Part shown: positions 1-9,575 of the stretch, in pieces
How the letters are laid out: each line of letters opens with the position of its first letter
Position numbering within the stretch: position 1 is the first letter of the stretch
Source of the DNA: Pseudoalteromonas sp. MEBiC 03607
GTDB taxonomy: Bacteria; Pseudomonadota; Gammaproteobacteria; Enterobacterales; Alteromonadaceae
Reading direction: 5' to 3'
NCBI RefSeq assembly: GCF_004792295.1
Contig: NZ_SRRY01000001.1
Coordinates: forward strand, 2,552,501-2,616,500
DNA: 64,000 bases
Made by a program: the position numbers and the translations under genes
Notes under the pieces: generated by a model
Databases searched by the model: none
Told to the model about the DNA's origin: nothing
Seen by the model: the letters and a program-made list of their open reading frames with translations, nothing else

Positions 1-354
1 GAGCCCTTGCAATAACACGCCTTGTAAATCTTGGTTGGTTTGCAAAATGGCTTCGCCATGGCGATAAAGGTTAACTTGTTTAATATCTTTAGAGTTTGCT
101 AGTTGCTGCTGTAACTGCAACATGGTTTCTTTCGAATTATCTTCAGCTGATACTTCGATATGGGGAATTAAACCAAGCATGTTTGTTTTGAGGTTATTTT
201 CAAAGCCATTCATTACAGAACTGACTGTAAACAAGGCCATTAAGCCAATAGCAATGCCCGCAATTGAGAAAAATGAAATGAACGAGATAAAAGCATTGCC
301 CTTTGATGAGCGACTATATCTCAGCCCTATAAAAAGGCTAACAGGTTGAAACAT
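1..354 (-). CDS. lolC: LolC-type lipoprotein-releasing ABC transporter permease (5' part)
   Basis: The first 118 codons of a gene that runs off the left edge. The protein begins MFQPVSLFIGLRYSR, has a first membrane segment (about residues 22-48) ending in SSVMNGFE, and continues into a periplasmic part with NMLGLIPHIEVSAED. This start and the MNGFE motif are typical of LolC/LolE, the membrane subunits that, with the ATPase LolD, extract lipoproteins from the inner membrane and hand them to LolA. The N-terminus is closer to LolC (MYQPVALFIGLRY in E. coli, from memory) than to LolE. ATG at 354 is the natural start. Being first in its strand direction, it probably opens a lolCDE operon outside the window. 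Confidence 0.85.
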   Translation of the reverse strand, partial: MFQPVSLFIGLRYSRSSKGNAFISFISFFSIAGIAIGLMALFTVSSVMNGFENNLKTNMLGLIPHIEVSAEDNSKETMLQLQQQLANSKDIKQVNLYRHGEAILQTNQDLQGVLLQGL

Positions 355-443
355 AATAAGTTATGAATATTCCAAGGGCTAAATATGCGCTCATGTTAGC
401 ATAGATTTAGCCAGCATGGGATGCGCGAAATTGTAAAAAATAA

Positions 444-1325
444 TTATAAATCTGATACTTGAACTGTAGCGACCAAATGGTCAAGTAATGCTTTTACATT
501 GGTTGCTATAAATTGCCTAGGTGGGTACACCCCCCATACACCTTCAGGTGCAGGTGCAACATTCGAAAGTACAGCGGTCAACTTGCCATTGGCTAGATGC
601 TCATTGACATAATAATCCGGTAATTGCACGATGCCTAACCCTTTAATAGCTGCATCCACCAATGCCCAACCACTATTACATGCTAAACGCCCAGCCACTT
701 TAATGTGCTTATCTTGGCCCTGCTCTTTTACCCGCCAATAACTGTTATTACCGATAAGGCAATGATGTTGATGTAATTCACTGACGCTGTGTGGTTGACC
801 AAAATTATTAATATATTCAGGGCTACAGCATATAACGAGTCTGCGCTGGCTAATACGCCGAGCTTTTAAAGATGAATCCTTTAGATGACCTAGCCGAATA
901 GCTAAGTCATACCCTTCTTCTAATAGATTGACTTGCTCATTACTTAAATGACTGATTACTTCAATATCTGGGTGCTTTTGCATAAATGTATGAACCGCAG
1001 GCATTATGTAGCTTTCACCATACATGACAGGGGCTGTCAGTTTGATGCTGCCTTTAGGTGTCAGTTGCTGCTCGGCAAGCAGTGCCGTGGCATCATCCAT
1101 AGCATGCTGTAACTGTTTTGTTTGATGCGCAAACACTTGCCCCTCTTGCGTTAGCACTACTTTACGGGTCGTTCGGGTTAGCAATTGTGTGTTTAATCGT
1201 TCTTCTAATTGACTCACATAACGGCTTACATGCGCCACTGACATACCCAGCAGTTTACTTGCCTTTGTAAAACTACCGGTTTCGGCTACCGCTAAAAATT
1301 CATCAATTCCGTGCCAACGATTCAT
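444..1325 (-). CDS. LysR-family transcriptional regulator
   Basis: A 293-residue LysR-type regulator. The N-terminal winged helix-turn-helix (about residues 1-60) has the pattern FLAVAETGSFTKASKLLGMS and a linker helix with QLEERLNTQLLTRTTRKV. The rest is the substrate-binding-like effector domain. A longer frame reaches 1370, but family alignments start at the MNRWHGIDEF methionine, so I place the start at 1325. It is transcribed away from frmA across a 110-base gap. LysR genes beside and divergent from glutathione-dependent formaldehyde dehydrogenase often control it, so formaldehyde-responsive control of frmA-fghA is the likely job (inference from position). Confidence 0.88.
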   Translation of the reverse strand: MNRWHGIDEFLAVAETGSFTKASKLLGMSVAHVSRYVSQLEERLNTQLLTRTTRKVVLTQEGQVFAHQTKQLQHAMDDATALLAEQQLTPKGSIKLTAPVMYGESYIMPAVHTFMQKHPDIEVISHLSNEQVNLLEEGYDLAIRLGHLKDSSLKARRISQRRLVICCSPEYINNFGQPHSVSELHQHHCLIGNNSYWRVKEQGQDKHIKVAGRLACNSGWALVDAAIKGLGIVQLPDYYVNEHLANGKLTAVLSNVAPAPEGVWGVYPPRQFIATNVKALLDHLVATVQVSDL

Positions 1326-1426
1326 TATTACCATACTGTAAAAGTGTTTTAATAAAACTAAGATTATCATTCATTGAGAAATAAATAAAATAGACTAAGT
1401 TTATTACTTACTTCCAACAACTATAA

Positions 1427-2557
<1,131 letters not shown>

Positions 2558-2571
2558 TCTTTTACTTTTGC

Positions 2572-2589
2572 GCTAGGTTACTACCTAGC
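2572..2589 (+). terminator. Small hairpin between frmA and fghA
   Basis: GCTAGGT TACT ACCTAGC forms a perfect 7-bp stem with a 4-base loop, followed by ACTTTTGTTTC. The U-rich tail is weak, so this may be a partial terminator or an mRNA-stabilising hairpin inside the frmA-fghA operon, not a full stop. Confidence 0.45.
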
Positions 2590-2612
2590 ACTTTTGTTTC
2601 AAGGATGTGGTT

Positions 2613-3449
2613 ATGCTAGAAAACATAAGCTCAACAAAAGTCAGCGGTGGCTGGCATAAACAATATATCCACCAAGCTAATAGTACACATTGTGCCATGC
2701 GCTTTGCTATATTTTTACCGCCTGGTGCCAGCGAAACGAATAAAGTACCTGTAATGTATTGGTTATCAGGTTTAACCTGCACTGATGAAAACTTTATGCA
2801 AAAAGCGGGAGCTTTTAAAAAAGCGGCTGAACTAGGTATTGCGATTGTCGCCCCAGATACTAGCCCGCGCGGTGATAATGTACCTGACGACGAAAACTAC
2901 GATTTTGGTCAAGGTGCAGGCTTTTATGTTAATGCAACCCAAGCACCTTATAATGTGCATTACAACATGTACGATTATGTTGTTGCTGAGTTACCAGCAC
3001 TGATTGAGGCGCACTTCCCTGTTACTAACAAAAAAGCCATTGCCGGACACTCTATGGGTGGTCATGGCGCGCTAATGATTGCACTTAAAAACCCTAAGCA
3101 GTACGTTAGCGCCAGTGCTTTTAGCCCGATTGTGAACCCGATTAATTGCCCTTGGGGTGAAAAGGCGTTTAGCAATTACCTTGGCAGTGATAAAGCAAAT
3201 TGGCTCGAATACGATAGCTGTGAATTAATGAAAAAAGCAATTGCTGACGATTATTTACCGATGCGTATTGATCAAGGTGAAGCCGATAACTTCTTAACTG
3301 AGCAACTCAAAACCGAGAACTTATTTGCTGTCGTGAACGAAAAAGATTACCCAGCTGAAATTAACATGCACGCTGGTTATGATCATAGTTACTTCTTTAT
3401 CAGCAGCTTTATTGATGAACACCTAATGTTTCATCAAAAATATCTGTAA
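2613..3449 (+). CDS. fghA: S-formylglutathione hydrolase
   Basis: A 278-residue alpha/beta hydrolase of the esterase D family, hydrolysing S-formylglutathione to formate and glutathione. The nucleophile elbow is GHSMGGHGAL (Ser near residue 147), the oxyanion-region motif is YWLSGLTCTDENF, and the catalytic histidine lies in GYDHSYFFI near the C-terminus. A GTG two codons upstream (2607) is possible, but AAGGA at 2601-2605 is correctly spaced for ATG at 2613. It sits directly downstream of frmA and completes the pathway. Confidence 0.95.
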   Translation: MLENISSTKVSGGWHKQYIHQANSTHCAMRFAIFLPPGASETNKVPVMYWLSGLTCTDENFMQKAGAFKKAAELGIAIVAPDTSPRGDNVPDDENYDFGQGAGFYVNATQAPYNVHYNMYDYVVAELPALIEAHFPVTNKKAIAGHSMGGHGALMIALKNPKQYVSASAFSPIVNPINCPWGEKAFSNYLGSDKANWLEYDSCELMKKAIADDYLPMRIDQGEADNFLTEQLKTENLFAVVNEKDYPAEINMHAGYDHSYFFISSFIDEHLMFHQKYL

Positions 3450-3459
3450 TGTGTAATGA

Positions 3460-3768
3460 CTAGTGTGAGGGCTTTATTTCCTCACACTCTTTGATACTTT
3501 GACTGATTTGCCTGCAAACCAGTTGCGGTTCTTTGTCTTTCGGTTTTAATAAGCCAATCACAGCACTGTCAATTTCAAAACCTAGCTTTGCGAATGAGAA
3601 ACCCTCGGGATCTTTTATTGTAGTCTTAGCATGATTTGCATTTGTAGTTGCAAGGTTTGTTGGTTGTGAGTTTTTTGCATAGCCATCTACTAATGAACCA
3701 GCCACAGTACAACCCACTAATTGATAACTTACTAAGCAAATAACGAGTCTCGAAATGTTAATCTTCAT
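3460..3768 (-). CDS. Small lipoprotein, paralogue of its upstream neighbour
   Basis: A 102-residue protein with a signal peptide and lipobox LVGC (Cys near residue 20), so probably membrane-anchored by lipid. The function is not recognised. It is a diverged copy of the gene at 3758-4099: both share C-T-V-x-G after the lipobox, an [FY]EID.A middle motif, and CRQIS...KEC near the end, with two cysteines that could pair. The ATG lies inside the 3' end of the upstream gene (11-base overlap), so translation is probably coupled. Confidence 0.7.
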   Translation of the reverse strand: MKINISRLVICLVSYQLVGCTVAGSLVDGYAKNSQPTNLATTNANHAKTTIKDPEGFSFAKLGFEIDSAVIGLLKPKDKEPQLVCRQISQSIKECEEIKPSH

Positions 3769-4099
3769 TGAAGCTATCCATTAATGTAGGTTTTTTTTTT
3801 GGTTCAGCTTGAACCTCAACACACTCTTTTACTGTACGACTTATTTGACGACATTTAAGCTCAACATCTTTGTCTTTGCTGCCATTCTCTAGCCCTTCAA
3901 CAATAGCTTTATCGATTTCGTAACCTATCATCGTCATGGTCATTCCGTAGTTCACACGGTTGTTTTCTTTTGGGGCTGAATTGGCTGTTGCAGGTTGTGC
4001 TTGGCTAGAGCGGCCACCAATACCATCTGCCACTAAGCCAATTACAGTACAGCCACTTAGTAAACTAATAGATAGAAGCACATACAAAGATTTAAGCAT
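3758..4099 (-). CDS. Small lipoprotein, first of a tandem pair
   Basis: A 113-residue protein with signal peptide and lipobox LSGC (Cys near 17). The function is unknown. After a Ser/Ala/Pro-rich linker comes a conserved block with YEIDKAIVEGL and the CRQISRTVKECVEV segment, shared with the downstream gene. The ribosome-binding site GGAGGACCC is very strong. The two genes form a tandem duplication transcribed together. DVELKCRQ and KECVEV place two cysteines 9 residues apart, which suggests a disulphide-stabilised periplasmic fold (inference). Confidence 0.72.
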   Translation of the reverse strand: MLKSLYVLLSISLLSGCTVIGLVADGIGGRSSQAQPATANSAPKENNRVNYGMTMTMIGYEIDKAIVEGLENGSKDKDVELKCRQISRTVKECVEVQAEPKKKPTLMDSFNED

Positions 4100-4172
4100 G
4101 GGTCCTCCAATACACTTAAGCTTATTTTATGAGCATAATAGCAAACGCTTAATTTTACTGTAAGAAAATGTA

Positions 4173-4239
4173 GTGATACCAACTCGCTTAATTAAGTGAT
4201 CTACTTTGAGGTAATTGTTCTTGGGTTGGTATTAATCAC
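4173..4239. repeat. Possible small palindromic intergenic repeat (REP/MITE-like)
   Basis: The ends are inverted copies: GTGATACCAAC at 4173-4183 and GTTGGTATTAATCAC at 4225-4239, with a 41-base middle. The second arm overlaps the stop codon of the BCCT gene. Short elements with ACCAA...TTGGT ends between genes are common in marine gammaproteobacteria, but copy number cannot be judged from one window. Confidence 0.35.
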
Positions 4240-5722
4240 AAATATCGCGAATAAACTCTTTTAAAAAACCAACCAGCTGCAATAAAAATATTAGTAAGAA
4301 AGGTAAAGCGCCTAAAATTGCAACGCTACGATTTAAGGGCTCATCTTGTAACAGCAATAATGAAAAGCTGCATATAAATAAAGCAAAACACCATGCGTAG
4401 AGGGTCACACGATTATTTTTCGCTCCAACAAGCTCTCTTATCACTAAAATTGCAGAGTCAGCTGAGGTTGCCACAAATACCAATAGTAATAACAAACTTG
4501 ACCAAATAAACACGGTCCCTTGCCAACCTAATTGATGAAAAAATACAAATAGGCCTTGGCTGTAATCTTGTCTAATTGCAGCTAAAATGCCTGCTTGATT
4601 GAGTCTATCCCATTCAATCGCTGCGCCTGAAAAAGTCGCAAACCAGATAATTGTGACTAAAGTTGGAATGCACACAACCGCCATAATAAATTGCCAAACC
4701 TTACGCCCCTGACTAATTTTGGCTAGAAACACGCCGACGAATGGTCCCCACGCTAACCACCAAAAGTAGTAGTTATATGTCCAATGATTGGCCCAATCTG
4801 GTGTTTTTAATTGGCTATCAAATTGCCAAGTGCCGGTCGCAAGTAACTGTAAATAGTAGCCGGTTCCATCTAATGCAATTTTAATAATAGGCGCAATCGG
4901 CACCACTATTAGCAACCAAACGAGCAAACTAAATGCCAAAAGCACATTAAATATGCTCAGTGATTGCACACCGCGACGTAAACCAAACTTAACCGACAGA
5001 GAATAAATAACTGCTAACAAACAAACGATTAAAGACCCAACTAATAATGTTGAAGTAACACCCAACTCGATCTCAACACCTTTACTGATCAGTAAAGTTG
5101 AATTTGCTATGGTCCCCACTACACCAAAAAATATCGAGAGCACCGCAGTTAATTTTACAATAAACGAGACTGTATATTTTGCAGATCTATCAAACCGGTT
5201 GCCAAGTGCCGTTAAAACAGGAGCACATATATCTCCTGACTTACCACTGTACTGTGTTAACCCGCCAAGAACTAATGCAAAGACTGCATAAAGAGCCCAA
5301 GCATGAGCTCCCCAATTGACCAAGGTTAAAGCCAAGCTACTTGCTAGTCTGTCTGGGTATAAGCTTTGTTTAAGTGGTGGGTCAAGGGAGTGTAATGCAG
5401 GCTCTGCTACACCCCAAAAAACCAACCCTGAGCCCATTCCAGCAGCAAACAGCATAGCAAACCAACCAAAGTTTGAATACTCGACAACAGCATGTTCGCC
5501 ACCAACTTTGCGGCTTCCTAATGGACTTACGGCTAATATTATGATGGCAAACAATAAAAAATTGATCATCAAGAAAAAGCTACTACCTATCCACTTTAAA
5601 ACCATTTGTACAAACGGTTGTACTTGCTCAGTGATAATGTCCGGCAATATAACAGCAATGAGAGCACCAAACATACACAGTGCAAGCGCGGTCTTTTCAA
5701 GAGGTGGGGTGGAATGTTTCAA
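4232..5722 (-). CDS. BCCT-family betaine/carnitine/choline transporter
   Basis: A 496-residue inner-membrane carrier with about 12 hydrophobic segments. Family hallmarks are GMGSGLVFWGVAEPALH (residues ~96-112), the NWGAHAWALYA stretch, and the aromatic WTYNYYFWWLAWGPFVG segment near residue 315 that forms the substrate box in BetP. It lacks the long charged C-terminal tail of osmosensing BetP, so it is a short-form carrier for a quaternary-ammonium osmolyte. The substrate cannot be told from sequence. The start is TTG at 5722 with an AGGC upstream. The gene stands alone. Confidence 0.9.
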   Translation of the reverse strand: MKHSTPPLEKTALALCMFGALIAVILPDIITEQVQPFVQMVLKWIGSSFFLMINFLLFAIIILAVSPLGSRKVGGEHAVVEYSNFGWFAMLFAAGMGSGLVFWGVAEPALHSLDPPLKQSLYPDRLASSLALTLVNWGAHAWALYAVFALVLGGLTQYSGKSGDICAPVLTALGNRFDRSAKYTVSFIVKLTAVLSIFFGVVGTIANSTLLISKGVEIELGVTSTLLVGSLIVCLLAVIYSLSVKFGLRRGVQSLSIFNVLLAFSLLVWLLIVVPIAPIIKIALDGTGYYLQLLATGTWQFDSQLKTPDWANHWTYNYYFWWLAWGPFVGVFLAKISQGRKVWQFIMAVVCIPTLVTIIWFATFSGAAIEWDRLNQAGILAAIRQDYSQGLFVFFHQLGWQGTVFIWSSLLLLLVFVATSADSAILVIRELVGAKNNRVTLYAWCFALFICSFSLLLLQDEPLNRSVAILGALPFLLIFLLQLVGFLKEFIRDICD

Positions 5723-5949
5723 AGTGAAGCCTATTTATTCAGCGTGATTAGCATACTGTTAGCATGGCTGAAATTCAAACAGCCAAAAGACTGAAAAAAT
5801 GACATAGCAATGCGTAAAAAGCGCAAATTATACCAAGCCTTACTTTTTAAAACCCGGCTACATGTCCCTAGTTTCCTCATTTTATTAAATTTGTTGATCG
5901 GGTATTGAAATTGCAGCTCAGTCAAAATTAACATCGCAAGGAGCTAAGT

Positions 5950-6366
5950 ATGGACTTTAATTTTGATTGGTATGAAATTCTCGATAATTTAATTCACTTA
6001 GGGATTGCATATTTACTTGCCTTGCCCATGGCATTTGACCGTGAAAAAACCAGTAATGGCGCTGGTCTTCGAACTTTTCCGTTAGTAGCCGTTGCATCTT
6101 GTGGTTATGCATTAGTAGGCATGTCTGTATTAACAAGCTCAGAGGCAGAATCAAAAGTACTAGAAGGGATTATCACAGGTATTGGCTTTATCGGTGGCGG
6201 TGCCATTTTGAAGAACAAAAATTCAACTTATGGAACAGCCACAGCAGCCAGTATTTGGAATATGGGACTTATTGGCATAGCTGTGGCATTCAGTCGCTAC
6301 GAAATTGCCTTTTTAATGGCATTAATTAATTTCGTAACGCTAAGGTATGTTAAACGCTTAAAGTAA
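5950..6366 (+). CDS. MgtC/SapB-family membrane protein
   Basis: A 138-residue protein with about four membrane segments. It matches the MgtC/SapB N-terminal domain: the R-x-x-x-G-x-R-T-x-x-L element appears as ...GAGLRTFPLVA, followed by GIITGIGFIGGGAIL and the TAASIWNMGLIG motif. It lacks the C-terminal cytoplasmic domain of virulence MgtC, so it is the short form whose function is unsettled (Mg2+ or membrane-potential homeostasis is known only for MgtC itself). A strong AAGGAG precedes the ATG. It converges with the TonB-C gene, leaving 4 bases between stops. A second family member is at 13272-13766. Confidence 0.88.
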   Translation: MDFNFDWYEILDNLIHLGIAYLLALPMAFDREKTSNGAGLRTFPLVAVASCGYALVGMSVLTSSEAESKVLEGIITGIGFIGGGAILKNKNSTYGTATAASIWNMGLIGIAVAFSRYEIAFLMALINFVTLRYVKRLK

Positions 6367-6370
6367 ACAG

Positions 6371-7447
6371 CTAACTAGCATCGTATTTAGAGTTAACAAT
6401 GGCATACCCGGTTTGTTTAACTTTAATTTCAGCTGGGTTTGCAGATTTAACTAATAAACCGCAGCGTCTACTTTGCTCATCAATGACATAGTTAACTAAC
6501 TCACTGGCTTCAAGATCAATGACTTGATCAGCACAACGGATCTGTAATTTGGATACATCACTTGCGCCCTCTATCTTGATAGAACCGCGAGACAAAGATA
6601 AATAAGACAGCTTATCTTTTGAAACACTAATTTGTGAATTGATTTGCGGTGTGCGGGCTAACAAGTCATCAATTTGCTTAATTGTAGCAAGTTTGTTTTC
6701 TTCTGAGAATTCTTTACCTTCGATATTATCAAGTGCATAAATAGCATTGTAAGCGAGGTTAAAATCGCCCTTAAAGCTATACCACTGCAGAGCACTTTTA
6801 GCGACTAAATACTGAATATCTGTTGGTAATTTTGCTCGCAATAAATAGGCTATCGACAATTGCTCATCAAAGCCAAACCATTGCTGTTGGTAGTAATAAA
6901 ATTGACTTTTTAACCAAGCAAATAACGCCTGCTCAGAGGTGTTTTTGGTGTGATCTTTATATAACTTAGCCAATGACTGCTCAGCTTTTTTAAACTCTTT
7001 GGCTTGCAGCATTTTATTAATTTCATCGTATTCATTAATAAAACCACGGCTCGCTTTATCATTTGAGTAACCGTTAAAATATTTCCCTACTTCAAATGAA
7101 AATAGATACCCACCTTCAACTGTTTTACCCCCTTTAGTGGCTGGTGCAAACTCTAAATTAGTTAAATATTTCTCTGCGTTTTCTTCACTACCACGGGTAT
7201 CGGAGGCCATGATCACTTCAATGTCTTTCGCTTTACCTTGTGTGTCAACTACATACGACATTAACGCCCACCCTTCTAATCGAGAGCCATTGTAGCTACC
7301 AGCAAAACGCGGATTTTGATTTTTAACGATATAGGCCGATGTAGCAGCTTGTACGTCAATACCTAAGTCATTAACGTCTCGTGCTAAAGTATGTGTTGGT
7401 AATCCGATTAGTGAACAAAGTACAGCAAATTTAGTAAGTTTGATCAT
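6371..7447 (-). CDS. Periplasmic protein with a TonB C-terminal-like domain
   Basis: A 358-residue exported protein. A cleavable signal peptide (cut near THTLA) is followed directly by a domain resembling the TonB C-terminus (about residues 20-125: N-P-x-[FY] after a short stretch, GWALMSYVVDTQGKAKDIEVI, LEFAPATKGGK). The rest is alpha-helical with repeats of Tyr/Gln-rich helices and an unassigned beta-rich end. Unlike true TonB it has no N-terminal membrane anchor and no proline-rich spacer, so it may not energise receptors. ATG at 7447 has GGAG at proper distance. The function is unknown. Confidence 0.7.
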   Translation of the reverse strand: MIKLTKFAVLCSLIGLPTHTLARDVNDLGIDVQAATSAYIVKNQNPRFAGSYNGSRLEGWALMSYVVDTQGKAKDIEVIMASDTRGSEENAEKYLTNLEFAPATKGGKTVEGGYLFSFEVGKYFNGYSNDKASRGFINEYDEINKMLQAKEFKKAEQSLAKLYKDHTKNTSEQALFAWLKSQFYYYQQQWFGFDEQLSIAYLLRAKLPTDIQYLVAKSALQWYSFKGDFNLAYNAIYALDNIEGKEFSEENKLATIKQIDDLLARTPQINSQISVSKDKLSYLSLSRGSIKIEGASDVSKLQIRCADQVIDLEASELVNYVIDEQSRRCGLLVKSANPAEIKVKQTGYAIVNSKYDAS

Positions 7448-7490
7448 GAGTAATTGCTCCAATTCCCTTAGATAGGAACATTTATAGCAC

Positions 7491-7515
7491 TAAAAAAGGC
7501 GCTTTAAAAGCGCCT
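7491..7515 (-). terminator. Rho-independent terminator after fabY
   Basis: On the minus strand AGGCGCTTTT AAAGCGCCT is followed by TTTTTT, a classical intrinsic terminator lying 35 bases past the fabY stop codon. Confidence 0.85.
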
Positions 7516-7549
7516 TGCTGTCAAGAATGTGCTTAAACATGTCTTGATC

Positions 7550-9448
7550 TTAAAACATATCCTGGTATGGGTTTGATTTTGTTAACAAAATCCTCTTATC
7601 AAAACCAGGGATTGTCATTGAATCTTCACAAATTTCAATGTCATTTTCGTCAATTAGTCCATCACCAAAACGATATATAAGCTCATAATGACCTAAATCA
7701 GCCTGTTTTTGGTAGTCAGCTTGGGCTTGTGCAACTTGAGTATGACGGTCTTGATATTGCGCCATAACCGCATCACCATGACGCTTTGCTAGCATTTTTA
7801 ATGTGATTGTTGGTGAAAGTACTGTTGCCGTTGCGTTATTACCACCAAATCCTTTAGAGTTAATAAATGCAATGTCCATTGCATCGCATTGGTAATGTTG
7901 AGTACGAATATCTAAATGCTCGCTATAAACGTCATCCGCCACTTTATCGATTGTCGTGATACCCGGCATAATATTATGACTGAACACACCTAACGCCATA
8001 GCTAACTGATCTCCACTAGCTGGCGCTATAGTATGACCCACATACGCCTTAGGTGCTGCAACCTTCCAATTATCAATCGCAAATGTCTGTGCTACTTTAT
8101 GATAAATTAATGATTCTGTTACGCGATTTTGTGGCGTGCTCGAGCCATGTGCCAAAATAAAGCTTCTTTTTTGTACCGCTTCTTGACCAACAATACTGCT
8201 CGCCAATGCAACAGATTTAGCCATTGTAATATAGTTACCAGGACCCGGCGCTGTGATTGATTTTTTAATACCATCTGCATTGACAAACACATCAGCAACG
8301 CTGCCTAACACATCAGCACCTAACTCTAATGCCAGTGCATCATCCATTAAAATTGCAACCTGTGCACCTTCACCAATAGTAAAACCACAGTTTTCACCGA
8401 ATGGACGACTTGTGCGGCGATGATCAACCACATCAGTATTATCAAGACGCTTTAAACCTTCTTCATTTGCAAGTGCGCTCATATTACCAAAACCTTCAAC
8501 GATTTCTGGCGTGATAGCACACTCAACAGACGCTACGATAGCTACTCGTGTACGACCCGCTTGAATATCGTTTACTGCGGCACGCAGGTTATATAAAAAC
8601 GTGGCGCACGCGCCTGATGTGGTAAAAGTTGTACCCACATTACCTGTTACATAGGCATTGATAAAGTCAGTCGACATGGTGTTTAAGCCAAGTGCAAGCT
8701 GTTTAGTACTTACGCGATCGCCCTGTTGACGCGCACGTATCAATCCACCAAAACCCTCATCATCAACTTGACCTGCCACAGAAGCTGAGTATGTACCAAT
8801 TTGATCAGGCTCAACACTGTTCATTACCTGCTGCCACGGCAGACCTGTTGAACGAATAGCATCGGTTGCGGCAAAAATAGTTGCTTGTAAGCCCCTTGGT
8901 TGATAACGGCTGTTATACATTGCTGAAGGTTCAAAACCTGTCGGTAATTGACCTGCCGCTTTAATTGGATTATCACGCGTGCTGTCATGCTTGATAGCAA
9001 GATCAGCACTAATAGTGACTTTCACTTTTTTATCACTAAGGTCTTCGACCTGCCAACTTGCTGGCACTGGAGATGGTAAATCACGACGACGCGTTTCAAA
9101 AACAATCTGTTGTTCATCAGACGCTGTTAACGTCATTTTTTGCTGCCATGGCGTTGCATCTACATCGAAGTGATTTTTTTCAATTTTACGAATAAGTGTG
9201 CCAGCTAAAATTTGCTCGCCAAATTGTGTTTCAATATCTGCTTCATTGACGGTATTACCATTTGCATCTTTTAAAACACCGTCTGTCAATGTAACTAAAT
9301 TCATTAAAGTCGCTAAGCCTAAAAATGTCTCCTGACGGGCTTTTGCGTCCAAGCTGTCTAACACGATACGACGATAACCTTGATGAAAAGAAGTGCGGCC
9401 AGCGGCATTAATACCACCCATACCAACAATAACGGGTAATGCTGTCAT
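7550..9448 (-). CDS. fabY: Beta-ketoacyl-ACP synthase FabY-type
   Basis: A 632-residue condensing enzyme, much longer than FabB/FabF. The catalytic cysteine is in TTSGACATFLYNL (near residue 295), the two histidines in AHGSSTPQNRVTES and AYVGHTIAPASGDQ, and the C-terminal glycine motif is NSKGFGGNNATA. The start PVIVGMGGINAAGRTSFHQGYRR and overall length match P. aeruginosa FabY (PA5174, from memory), which starts fatty-acid synthesis by condensing acetyl-CoA with malonyl-ACP, the role FabH plays elsewhere. It is monocistronic, ended by a strong terminator, with a GlxA-type regulator divergent to it. Confidence 0.88.
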   Translation of the reverse strand: MTALPVIVGMGGINAAGRTSFHQGYRRIVLDSLDAKARQETFLGLATLMNLVTLTDGVLKDANGNTVNEADIETQFGEQILAGTLIRKIEKNHFDVDATPWQQKMTLTASDEQQIVFETRRRDLPSPVPASWQVEDLSDKKVKVTISADLAIKHDSTRDNPIKAAGQLPTGFEPSAMYNSRYQPRGLQATIFAATDAIRSTGLPWQQVMNSVEPDQIGTYSASVAGQVDDEGFGGLIRARQQGDRVSTKQLALGLNTMSTDFINAYVTGNVGTTFTTSGACATFLYNLRAAVNDIQAGRTRVAIVASVECAITPEIVEGFGNMSALANEEGLKRLDNTDVVDHRRTSRPFGENCGFTIGEGAQVAILMDDALALELGADVLGSVADVFVNADGIKKSITAPGPGNYITMAKSVALASSIVGQEAVQKRSFILAHGSSTPQNRVTESLIYHKVAQTFAIDNWKVAAPKAYVGHTIAPASGDQLAMALGVFSHNIMPGITTIDKVADDVYSEHLDIRTQHYQCDAMDIAFINSKGFGGNNATATVLSPTITLKMLAKRHGDAVMAQYQDRHTQVAQAQADYQKQADLGHYELIYRFGDGLIDENDIEICEDSMTIPGFDKRILLTKSNPYQDMF

Positions 9449-9575
9449 AATTTACCTTGAGAAAACGTGTTACGATAATTCGCTTAAGTTTAAATGGATT
9501 ACCAACGCTTCTTTATGCTTAAATAGCCAAATATTATGCATGAAATGCCAAAAACAACTGGTCGGAGCAATTAAA

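Noticed and set aside
122..349. 75-codon plus-strand frame at the left edge
   Set aside because: It is antisense to lolC, whose protein is clearly recognisable.
4173..4239. Considered as an insertion-sequence end
   Set aside because: Only about 67 bases with no transposase; kept as a possible small repeat only.
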